Source: Raphanus sativus (taxonomy: Eukaryota; Streptophyta; Magnoliopsida; Brassicales; Brassicaceae). From it: DNA of 64,000 bases. This document shows positions 12,201 through 21,201 of this stretch, one piece after another. The notes under the pieces were generated by a model, which saw nothing but the letters and a program-made list of their open reading frames with translations, ran no database searches and was not told where the DNA came from. A program made the position numbers and the translations under genes. Position 1 is the first letter of the stretch, and every line of letters starts with the position of its first letter. The stretch covers positions 1,798,001 through 1,862,000 of the forward strand of contig NC_079514.1 in NCBI RefSeq assembly GCF_000801105.2, read 5' to 3'.

Positions 12201-14118
12201 TAGTCTAAAACAAAATACTCCATGAATGTCATTAACACAGTGCACAATGCATGAACAAATAGTCTGGAAGAGAAAATTTGTACTCAAACGAAAAGACTGA
12301 GCAAAATATATTATAAAGTGGAATAACTGTTAAGTAATGGGTAATGAATACATACCCTGGACTCTGTAATTTCACCATAGCTTTGATGCTCCTTAGCTGT
12401 AGCAACCAAAGCATTACTTATACGCGACTTCAAATCAGGAAGCAGAGCCTTGATATGTTGAACAAGAATCTAGAGAAGAAAGAAAAATGCAACAGAAAGG
12501 CTTAGCTTCTATTAGTCATGGTCGAATATAATACATACCAATATCAGATACCAAATCAATTAGTAGGAAAAGAAACTAGTCAGCTACAACAAAAAAAAAA
12601 TTCATCATATATCTACCTGATTTAACTTCTTCGCTAGCTGAGGGATACCCACACGATCAGCAAGACCATGATAAGCCTGTGTAGTACCCCAAAAAATAAA
12701 AACACAAATCAGGAAAAATGGAAAAGAGTATCAGGAAGAGAGTTAGGAAACTGATGCAAGCAAGTATACTGGACGACTCCGGAAGAATTTCTCTTCTGCG
12801 CTAAGTGCTTCCTTGACTGAACGGTTTAGCAAAATATCCTGTTTTGTCAACAAATAAAGACCAAATAAAGTTTTAACGTTGTGTGAATGCAGAGCCACAA
12901 AATAATCCATCCCCAGCACTGACATGATGTCGTTTGAGTCTAAGTAAGCAAGCACAAATAAAAGAAGGATAATAAAAAGTGAAGGAAGAGTCGGCATACT
13001 ATATGATAGCAATACAAACGTATAAGACATATAAGCACAAGACCACATCTTTACCTCCTGGCAACGGTTTACGACTCCCACATATCCAAGTCGTAGAGGC
13101 ACAACTTTCCCAAGAAGTAGATTACGAGCATCGGTACCTTTGTCCATGATATCCAACTGGAAACATTGAGACCAAACATACTTAAATAAATGAAAAACAC
13201 AACCAAACAACAATAATAGTAAGCAAAATGTCCAGACAGAGAATATGTACCTTTGTGATAACACCTATTGTTCTGTGGCCTGGAGACATTAAAAGACGAA
13301 AGATGAGTAATAATGTCATTAGTTTTCTCTCCTCAATGGACATGTTAACAGAGAACTTACCATCAGGATCAGCGTTCCCTGCAATCTGAAGCGCATCAGA
13401 GTTGGCCAAATCGGAATTAGCAGGAGTAACAGCCAGTATCAAACAGCTAGGCTGCTTGATGTAAGACAATATCATGGTTCTTATACGCGCTTCAATATCA
13501 GTCGGCTGGTCACCCACAGGCACCTTAGTGATACCAGGGAGATCCACAAGCGTGATATCCAACACATTAGGCGAAAATATCTTCAAACGAATCTGCTTGT
13601 CCTTAACACCTTTGTTCTCCCCAGCTAACCTATTCGTCTCAGCCTTTACACAACAAAGATTGTAACTTTTACACATTCCAAAACCACTCAAAGGCAAATG
13701 CATCCCAGCTATGAATCAATCAAATTACCTCAATTTCGCGATGAATCTCGGAGAAGTCATAGATACGATGGTTGCTAGGTAAGTGGAGGAACTCTCCCCA
13801 CTCGTCGTCTGATCCACCACTAGACTTGCTTTTGGTCTGGACGAGCTGGAGGACGAGAGGGCGGCGAGTGCAGATGTCGTTGCCTCGAGGGAGGAAGTCT
13901 CGGCCGACGAGGGCTTCGAGGACGCTGGACTTGCCGCTGCTCTGGCTCCCGACGACGGCTACCTGAGGGAGCTCGATGGAAGAGTGGGTTCCGAGCTGAG
14001 CGAAGATGTCTTGTAGCTTGTTGACGATGGGGATCACGGAGGATCCCAAAGGCGCGGTTTTGCGAGTGGAAGGAGGCGGAGAGGGAGGAGAGTCGTCGGT
14101 TACTTGCTCGAGAGCCAT
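9221..14118 (-). CDS. DRP3A: Dynamin-related protein 3A (left copy, intact)
   Basis: This large GTPase drives division of mitochondria and peroxisomes. I traced 20 exons: 13729-14118, 13361-13643, 13251-13279, 13055-13156, 12770-12838, 12617-12676, 12356-12469, 11912-11960, 11698-11807, 11477-11569, 11253-11345, 11040-11177, 10765-10878, 10575-10673, 10418-10457, 10133-10284, 9893-10039, 9680-9732, 9497-9596 and 9221-9412. They sum to 2427 bases and 808 residues, the length of Arabidopsis At4g33650. The P-loop GSQSSGKS is at residues 57-64, followed by DLPG and ITKLD, then middle and GED regions and a Ser-rich tail ending NGYGF. The intron after HFL uses a GC donor. Several short exons are invisible as ORFs. 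Confidence 0.95.
9891..9892 (-). promoter_or_regulatory. DRP3A: GC-AG splice donor in DRP3A
   Basis: The exon ending in the codons for HFL is followed by GCAAGT instead of GTAAGT. The frame and the family protein sequence (HFL then VNHTKREL) require this site. The second copy has the same donor at 63839-63840. Confidence 0.85.
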
Positions 14119-14968
14119 GGATTTGATCGAAAGGTGGAGACTTTGGACTCGATTTCGTTGGTTACTGTATTGGGAGAGGACAGATAGTTCCTCGATAAAG
14201 ATCAAATTTTTATTTATTTATTTGAAGCTAATTATATTTCCTCGAGTGCTCAGGTACTCTTAATGAGGCAAAAAGTGATCTACCATACTCTCATGTGATC
14301 TGTTATACTCTTATTTGTTTTCATACTCTTGAAGAATGTGGTTAATATCTAAAATACCCCCGACCAATTTAATGAATAAATTAATCGAATGTGGAAATGG
14401 AAAGAAATCGATCCACTCTATTCAGATTCCCATCTCCTCTCCTCCACTCGCCCCTCCCGAATCGACTCGGAATCGACTTGATCACTCCGATCATTCCCTC
14501 CCTCTTTTTTCTTCCTCCCAATCGAACTCGATCTCGTCGCTTGGATGCTGGATCATCGAGCTATTAATTCCGTTATACATGGTATGTATCTCACCATAGA
14601 CGAACTCATAATTGAATGTCGGGAATCAAAGCTGATAACAATTTGGTTTTGAATTGGAATTGAAGACTCGACTCCAAATTTATAGTTTTAATTGAAAAAT
14701 TCTTATTCATTTGGGTTTCATGAACTAATCGAGGATCGGAAAGGAATGATTGAATGTGAGGGTATTATGATGATTCAATCGAAGATTAGAGGTGCTTGCT
14801 TGCTTATCAGTACTCTATTTGGTTACTGACACAACTCTGTGACATGGTATAACCAAGTATAACGAAGTATAACTTTGATGGTGTAACTGTGTAACCAAGT
14901 ATAACGTGAATGGTGTAACTGAAAAAACAAGTATAACTTTAAGTGGTTAAATGTTTTTATTGCAGACA
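14119..14968. other. DRP3A leader, insert border, and first exon and intron of the next gene
   Basis: The first ~130 bases are the DRP3A 5' leader and promoter. From 14248 the sequence appears to belong to a non-syntenic insert. A non-coding or start-only exon ends at ATG before GTATGT at 14581, and its intron (to 14965) is dense in GTATAAC-type repeats. Confidence 0.55.
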
Positions 14969-15472
14969 ATGTGTCCATTTTCGACGAACATACACTTTGA
15001 TTATGATGGACATTATTCTAAGGATGGAGATGATTATGAATGGATTCCAACCGATGCTCGTTTGTATGCTATATCCTTTAATACATCATCGTTGGAGGAG
15101 ATCACTTATTCGTTGTTGAAAGAGAGGATATGCAGGAAGATCGGAATAGATCCGTTTACGAAGAGGCTCAATTTGGGTTACATTCCATTGGTAGTGGAAC
15201 CTAAGAGGCAATCGTATATTTTGGATGATGAAGATGTGTTTGTTTATCTAACATCAGTGGATAGAGAGGAAAGGAGAAGTATTTTGCATGTGGAGGACAT
15301 CGAAGAATTACAAATAGTTCAAATAACCGAGCAACTGTCGAGAGTTGGAGAGAGCTGTTGTAGTAGGAACTATTGTGAGCGTGAGAGTGGATATGGAGAA
15401 GAAGAAAATGTGGGAACAGGTTTGGAGGACGATGAACATCCCCACAAGAAACAGAAGAAGAGTATGTTGTAA
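14579..15472 (+). CDS. MULE transposase N-terminus-like (ubiquitin-fold) protein
   Basis: The main exon 14966-15472 opens right after a TTGCAG acceptor. An upstream exon ending ATG/GTATGT at 14581 would add the start Met; otherwise an in-frame ATG lies at 14969. The product is about 168 residues. Its first 110 residues resemble the N-terminal ubiquitin/PB1-like domain of plant MUDRA-type transposases and the MUSTANG-like genes: IPLVVEPKRQSYILDDEDV followed by VYLTSVDREERRSILHVE. The zinc finger and transposase core that usually follow are missing. The tail is acidic and ends in a basic HKKQKKS run. It could be a captured or shortened transposase, or a free-standing host gene. The frame is undamaged. 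Confidence 0.65.
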
Positions 15473-16273
15473 ACCTTTCGGTTTCAGTTCAGTTTTGATG
15501 TATGAAGTGGTCTAAATTAAGTTCTAAGCCTTTCACTTTCTGTTTTGATGTTTGCCTTTCACTTTCTGTTTTGATGTTTTTATTATATGGGAACGTTTTG
15601 AGGTGAAATAAATTTTATTTGTGTGTTGTATAACTAAGTGAAACTGGTATAACTACGTTATGTAAACTGAATAACATGGTTGTAAACTCTAAAGTTTTTA
15701 ATTTAATTTTATAAGTTATGGAAGTAGTACGCTTTTAGTTTATTAATAGTGTTATGTTAATTATGATTTAATAAGAATTATTAAAATTATTAAAATTCCA
15801 TCTCATTGCTCGTAGCAATTGTATAGGAAATACAATGTGTTGTCATAGCTTTATCGCTGAAACTGACTGAGTTAGATTTGATAACTCTATGGCACGAAAT
15901 CAAGTTTATATGTACGTGATCGTATGGGAAATAAACTTAGGAAACATAATTGCATTGGTGTAACCACAAAATCATTAATTTAAGTAGAGTATAACTAAGA
16001 TAAATAGAAATAATTAAAAAGTGCAACTTCGACGCTTTCTGTAAAACTGAGTACTTGGTGAAACTTACAACAGAAAAAACCCTGGGATTAATTTTCCCGC
16101 TCAGCTTTTCGAATTTCTAATTTCCCTCTTCCCAGTTTACTAAAACCCCAGAATCGTTCAATCGAAGTATTAAACACCCATTTTTTAGGTTTTCCCCATT
16201 TGCTATCTTCATTTTCTCTCTCTTCCCTAAATATCTCTCCTCGAGCTCACTCCCTCTCCTCCCAAAAACCTAG
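15473..16273. other. Spacer inside the insert
   Basis: No gene is seen. It contains degenerate repeats (GTATAACTAAGTGAAAC types near 15630-15700 and 15955-16070) and the probable promoter of the GRF gene. The last 100 bases are a CT-rich leader. Confidence 0.55.
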
Positions 16274-16749
16274 ATGTCCGCCGCTTCATCATCCACGACC
16301 GGTGGTCGGAGACGGGTACGAACTCCGGGGATACCTAGTGGGTGTTGGTGCGGGGTGGGCGTCACCGAGCTCATCTCCAAAAGCAATCCAAACCCATATC
16401 GCCGGTATTATCGGTGTCTCTTTGCGGCTTCACAGAGGGTACATCCGTTTGTTGTTTACATATGGAACGCTTATGAATCACGCTAACTCGTTTTGAAAAA
16501 AAAATCATGTAGCTCGAGAACGACAATCATGTCTTCAAATGGGTTGACGAAGCCTTCACCGATGAGATACAGCAGCTGGACTACCAAGTTCGAATACTCG
16601 AAGAAGAAGTTCAGAGTCTCAAAGCAACAATAAGGAACGAAGGAGATATCCGCGAAGGTCCCAAAAAGATGCCCATGATAAAGATATCAGGAGGTTATGT
16701 TCTTCTTACCATCGTTTTAGTTCTAGGAATTATGATGTACAAAAAGTAA
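16274..16749 (+). CDS. GRF-type zinc finger, coiled-coil, membrane-anchored protein
   Basis: Two exons (16274-16438 and 16513-16749) encode 133 residues. The GRF-type finger spans about residues 22-65, with CWCG near its start and RRYYRC, then DNHVFKWVDEAF. A coiled coil follows (QVRILEEEVQSLKATI), and a single C-terminal membrane span (GGYVLLTIVLVLGIMMYKK). This is the architecture of the large crucifer family annotated as At4g04775-like. GRF fingers in other proteins (TOP3A, NEIL3) bind single-stranded DNA; the role in this plant family is unknown. The last exon is hidden from simple ORF calling. A finger-less relative lies at 30743-31087. Confidence 0.85.
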
Positions 16750-17090
16750 TTGAAATTCCTAAGAGAATTCCAATTCCTAGAACTAACTGTTATTGCTAAG
16801 CTATGTTTTTTTAAGTTATGCGAAGTTGAACAACCATGTTGTTTGATCTATCGAAAAAGTGTCTATTATTTGAAGTTTATTTTTAGTATGTTAGACAATT
16901 GAGAAAGTGAAACTAACACAATATCGAGTCAATATCTGACCTATTTATACGAAAAAGTCGAACAGAGGATTAAGTTAAGCCAGAAGTTGGAACAAGGGAT
17001 TAAGTGAAACCTAAAGTTGAAACAAGTGAGATTAAGTGAAACCAAAAGTTCAAACAAGTGAGATTAAGTGAAACAAGTTGAAACAACAAT
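16750..17090. other. Convergent 3' spacer with a 33-bp tandem repeat
   Basis: Three imperfect units of about 33 bases (16987-17087), built around CAAGTGAGATTAAGTGAAAC, lie just 3' of the RPA-like stop codon and are probably part of its 3' UTR. Confidence 0.7.
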
Positions 17091-18296
17091 TTACACAAGA
17101 CCTTCAATCCCATATTTTTGAACATAAGGGTCGCTGTTCAGTAGAGACTGCCTGAAGTCCTCAACCTCGGTCAAACGCGGATTGAACCTGAAGTCTGAAA
17201 GTCCACCTTCGGTCTGAAGCCATAGATCAGGAGCCTCAAATAAATCTGTATTAATGTAAATGCTTTTAGTAAACGTTTTAGTCCACTATCATATTTAAAA
17301 CTAGCCACAGAAACTACACTTACTCCAACTCTTGCAGACCTTCCACATCTTAAGGGCCACAATCACCTGTCCACCTTCCACATTTTCAAGACCATCCCGG
17401 AAGGCATAGGCCTGCTTGCCAGTTGCCACACATTTAATCTGGCTGTCACTATTCAGAATAAGAGATTCTCAGAATAAAGAAAACGTGTGCCAATTACAAT
17501 ATAAATAAACTTTGCTTGGATCATATGTTGCTTTCTACTTACATGTTGTCCCTTATGTAAAAAATCATCCTTGGTCTTGCAGGGTCATCGAAACGGGCTT
17601 CCGTATTGAAGACCACTCCAATTGTATCTACCATATAAGTGTAACTCAACTAAATCAGTTCGTTTCACTTAGTTTCACTTACATCTACCAAAGTTCTGAA
17701 ACTAAATATGTGACTATATGTGAATATATTTATTTTAGCAGCATTCATACCTATGGAATAGTTTCGTTCCTTGTGGGACATGTGAGAGATTGCATGGATG
17801 TTCTTGAAGTCCATGAAAAGCCGATTGTTCAGAGGATCGATCATGCGGACTTGTGTGAGTCGCGAAGCAGTTAGTCTGAACCGAGAGTTAGTTGCATTGA
17901 AACCTACACAGGAACGTTCAACTCCTACCCGAAAGATTTCCACCCATTCTCCCTCCCTGTTTTCGAAGCCTCTAAAACTTTCATAATCCCCATAAACGGT
18001 CATCTCCATCTTGCACCCCTACATAAATAAAGTACAAGGATCAAGTTAAATGATGATGAAAAACTTGAGAGATGATGATGAAAAACTTGAGAGATGATGA
18101 AAATCTTGAGAGATGATGAAAAAACACTTACATCTTCATCTGCTAGGACATAGGAATAGAAAGGCATAACCCTGTTGGTAACCGAGGAATAGAGAGGGTA
18201 GACCCTGTGTATTTTGACTCTGAAACGCCAAGCCTTGACGTCGGGGTTATAAGAAGCCTCGGAAATCTGGGAAAGCTTATTGTAGAAGTCTGTCAT
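17091..18296 (-). CDS. DUF223 / RPA70-like OB-fold protein
   Basis: Five exons (18132-18296, 17751-18018, 17543-17627, 17324-17448, 17091-17245) join in frame to 265 residues. The first ~60 residues form the DUF223 segment typical of crucifer RPA1-like proteins (KAWRFRVKIHRVYPLY). The next ~110 residues look like an RPA OB-fold (GCKMEMTVYGDYESF, EGEWVEIF). A second OB-like stretch follows (IKCVATGKQAYAFRDG). Replication protein A binds single-stranded DNA. Plant Helitrons often carry related RPA-like genes, so this may be a transposon accessory gene. The C-terminal zinc domain of true RPA70 is absent. Intron 1 contains a GATGATGAAAAACTTGAGA minisatellite. No frame damage is seen. Confidence 0.78.
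18051..18124. repeat. Minisatellite in intron 1 of the RPA-like gene
   Basis: Three to four units of about 20-22 bases repeat GAGAGATGATGATGAAAAAC with small length changes. Confidence 0.8.
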
Positions 18297-18982
18297 CTTG
18301 TTGAATAGAGATGAGAGAATTTGACTCAGAGATGAGAGAAGAGAAGATAGAACTCGGATATGAGATGAAATGAGAGAATTTGCAGAGTTGGAGTTTAACT
18401 ACAACTAAATGCAATGGTGATGATTCTAGACGGTGTAGTGTTGTGACGTTTCACGTTTGGTTTCAATGCAAGTGTAGTGTAGAGTCGCGAGGGGTTGCGA
18501 GTGTAATGATTATTATTAGAGACTTTTTCAATCGATTAATTACTCTCTCATCTGTCCATCAATACCATTAATTACTGGATTTTTCTCAACCATTTTTATG
18601 ATCTCTTTTATTGCTTGCTCAGTAAATAATCCATAATATTATATTTATTTTCAAAATATAAAACAATATAATACCTAAATTTTTTAATTTTTACATAGTT
18701 CCATATATTTACACTATAAATTCAATATAATTTTACTTAGTTTCATAAATTTAGACAATTAATATCAGTTAGTTTCACTTAAACTGTCAGAAGCGTGCGT
18801 GAGAAGTCGTGTAGCGTTGCAAATATCAAGGGTCACGAAGCTATGGTCATAAATCAGGTCATAAATCATGAAATGACAGATTTTTCTCAAACTAAATATT
18901 TCAAGTTTTAAATAACACGTAAATCTTTCCATTTACTCGATTAAACAAATATCTCTCAAGTTTTTCATCATCCTTGTACTCT
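18297..18982. other. Divergent promoter region of RPA-like and F-box genes
   Basis: No gene is supported. The stretch separates two head-to-head genes and is AT-rich after 18600. It includes GTTTCACTTA motifs (about 18775) shared with other parts of the insert. Confidence 0.55.
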
Positions 18983-19693
18983 ATGTCGAACTTCTACTTG
19001 GAATCTGTCCCTCCTTCCATCCTCCATAAGATTCTCTCAAAGGTAGCAACAAACCACATCCGGGACTTCGGTAGTGCTAGAATTGCTTTCTCCGGGTTCA
19101 ATCAAATAGGCAGAGACGACTACTTCTACCAATCTGCTAATCTCTTTGGCTTTAATGATTGGATTGAAGAGGTTAATGCTGTAAGAACATTCCGACTTAG
19201 GTGCTACCAAGCCGGTAATCCAGAGGCCATCTACCTACGAGGTATGCATGAGTTCTTTCACCTTCATTTACTTGATGAAGGAATAGAGAAAATCCGTCTT
19301 GCTGCTGAGAGAGGATTGGAGTTGGCCAAGTTTGTAGATGGAATGCTGAACTTAGCGTTTAGTGTAGATGATGGAGGGTTGTTTCACAATTATCCTAACT
19401 TTAGTCGTGAGTTTGTTCATCGGATGAATTGCATGATCCGGACTGTTCTACCCTCAGGCCATTGGGGTTACGAGAAACCTCAAGAGTTTATGTCACTACT
19501 TGAAAGAATAAAGAATCCCATCTTTTCAAATGATTGTTGCTGCTCCTCCGCAATAGAAGAACCGGTGTTTGTAGTCTCCTATAATGGATCAACAACACAG
19601 TGGAAGTGCGATCGTTGTTTCTGGCAATGTGAAGTTTGGGACTTCTGCAATGAAATTCACTTGACAGCTGCCAACTGGCCAATTGAAGATTAG
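18983..19693 (+). CDS. F-box protein, At2g35280/At1g67623-like
   Basis: A single exon encodes 236 residues. The start chosen is the ATG giving MSNFYLESVPPSILHKILSK, because an upstream in-frame TTG has no support. Residues 5-45 are a degenerate F-box: SVPPSILHKILSKVATNHIRD. A Sel1/TPR-like helical repeat region follows (GNPEAIYLRGMHEFFH, GIEKIRLAAERGLELAKF). The C-terminus has a Cys-rich, possibly metal-binding, segment with KCDRCFWQCEVWDFC. Members are presumed SCF ubiquitin-ligase adaptors; substrates are unknown. The family is strongly expanded in Brassiceae. The intact frame suggests recent arrival or selection. Confidence 0.8.
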   Translation: MSNFYLESVPPSILHKILSKVATNHIRDFGSARIAFSGFNQIGRDDYFYQSANLFGFNDWIEEVNAVRTFRLRCYQAGNPEAIYLRGMHEFFHLHLLDEGIEKIRLAAERGLELAKFVDGMLNLAFSVDDGGLFHNYPNFSREFVHRMNCMIRTVLPSGHWGYEKPQEFMSLLERIKNPIFSNDCCCSSAIEEPVFVVSYNGSTTQWKCDRCFWQCEVWDFCNEIHLTAANWPIED

Positions 19694-20641
19694 TTGTGGT
19701 GTTTATTTCTCGAGTTTATGGCATGTAGTTTTATCTACTTTCACTATGTTTGACTTAATGTAATGTCTCTAGTTTCAATCATCTAGTTTCTCTCTATAAA
19801 CTAATCTTTGTATATTTTAACTTCAATATATCATTAAAAAATTAACTACATTTCTACTTTTATTTTAACAAATAAACTTCACTAGCCATTTGGAGATTAG
19901 TTTTATCAACTTTTACAACATTTTTACTTTTTACAACATTTCTACTTTTATTAAATATGTACAACATTTCTAAGTTTGGCCAAAATCTATTTATAGCATA
20001 TAAACTATTTTTTAAATTCAAAATTCAATAAATATATCAATAACAATAACTCTGTCCAAAAAATAACATAATAAAACATTTGAAATCTAAAAGTGCGATT
20101 TAGTTAAATTTAGTTCAACTTAGTATTATATACAGAATATTGTTGATGATTTATTACGATGTACAGTTTCACCAATATTTACAATCACACCAATTTTTAC
20201 AAAGATTTCGAAAGTTATAGAGAAAGATATCCGAATTTCATAGATCGGGTCTGGATGGTCCGCGAAATGGTCCTGGTTGGATTGTAATTATGCAAGTTTC
20301 TGTTGGTCATGTGGTCTTTTAATAAATTTTTGTATTTAAATAAAGAATTATTTAATTCTAAATTTGGGCAGTTTCGGGCAGGAGTATCACAGCTCTTTTT
20401 TTTTCGGGCAGGAGTACCTGAGCGTTTGATTCGTGTTCTACAAGGTCCATAAGGAATATACTTTTCGGTTTTTGATTAAAAGATGCAAGCTTTTTTTTTG
20501 GATACTGTTAGGGTATTTTATTGAATCTTATACACAAAAAATACGTTTAAAGTGTAGATTAAAGGACATAAAATGAGATTAATTCAACCAGTTGGTAGTG
20601 TATATTGTGTCACCAGAGAGGAGAGGACGTAGAAGAATAGA
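19694..20641. other. AT-rich spacer at the right end of the insert
   Basis: No gene is supported. The inverted-match end lies at 20412-20423. A partial repeat of CGGGCAGGAGTA lies just inside it (about 20375-20420). The last ~200 bases are the Costars promoter and leader. Confidence 0.55.
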
Positions 20642-20725
20642 ATGAATGTAGAAGAGGAGACTGAGATGGTTGAGGAAGAGATTCATCGTCTTGGTTCTCC
20701 CCAGTCCGATGGTGGTTCTTATAAG
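20642..20725 (+). pseudogene. Costars family gene, first exon only
   Basis: The 28 codons (MNVEEETEMVEEEIHRLG, then SPQSDGGSYK) match the N-terminus of the Costars/ABRACL family protein At4g33640. They end at a plausible GT donor (AAG/GTCTGC). The family protein continues with a conserved core of about 60 residues. I could not find that core in the next 470 bases, before the 3' end of EXECUTER1 is reached. The gene therefore looks truncated, or its second exon has moved. At this locus in Arabidopsis the gene lies between DRP3A and EXECUTER1, so position supports the identity. Confidence 0.7.
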
Positions 20726-21201
20726 GTCTGCAACAAATGACATGTAACAAGGCACAGATTCCTGTGATTATATAAACTGAAAATATACATTAGAAACAAC
20801 TCTTACCATATGTGTGTACAATCAAATAGCAATCTTTGAGAAACATACATTAATTTACAGACATCTATTAGACTTCTTCTCTAACTTTACAATTCAGTTT
20901 CTTTTCTAACAATCCGACTAACTCACTTGCATAATCATCAACTCTGCCGTGTTTAATTCTAGCCGCAATATAGGTGCCTTAAGCCAAGCTCCACAACAAT
21001 AGAGCCACCATCAACGAGCTCATTACTGGTCCAGAAATACAAAGAGAGTGACCCCTGAACTTGAAGTTAATCTTATTTTTGGTATAACCAATCCAATGAA
21101 TCTGCAAATAGTGAAAACGGTTCCAACCAGTACACTTGCAATGGCAACAGTCAGAAGAAAACTCTTCCTCGATTGTAGAGCGAGAAGGCCAAAAAAAAAC
21201 A
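20726..21201 (-). other. Unassigned coding-like remnant 3' of EXECUTER1
   Basis: Minus-strand frames show stretches that look like former coding sequence, including a hydrophobic run (LLTVAIASVLVGTVFTICRF) and LYFWTSNELVDGGSIVVEL. Stops and frame changes interrupt them. I cannot name a family. It may be an eroded neighbour gene or chance. Confidence 0.25.

Larger units (their letters stand above)
14248..20423. mobile_element. Candidate four-gene insert between DRP3A and Costars
   Basis: About 6.2 kb separates two genes that are neighbours in Arabidopsis. It holds four complete genes: MULE-N-like, GRF zinc finger, DUF223/RPA-like and F-box. It is bounded by a perfect 12-bp inverted match: GCTCAGGTACTC at 14248-14259 and its complement at 20412-20423. 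Each end also repeats TACTCYT inward. GTATAAC and GTGAAAC motifs recur through the interior. No clear target duplication is visible beside the inverted match, and no transposase catalytic core is encoded. The boundaries and element class are inference. Confidence 0.45.

Noticed and set aside
14239..20432. MULE-type 9-bp target duplication at the insert ends
   Set aside because: The bases next to the 12-bp inverted match (TCCTCGAGT and GTTTGATTC) do not agree, so the element class stays open.
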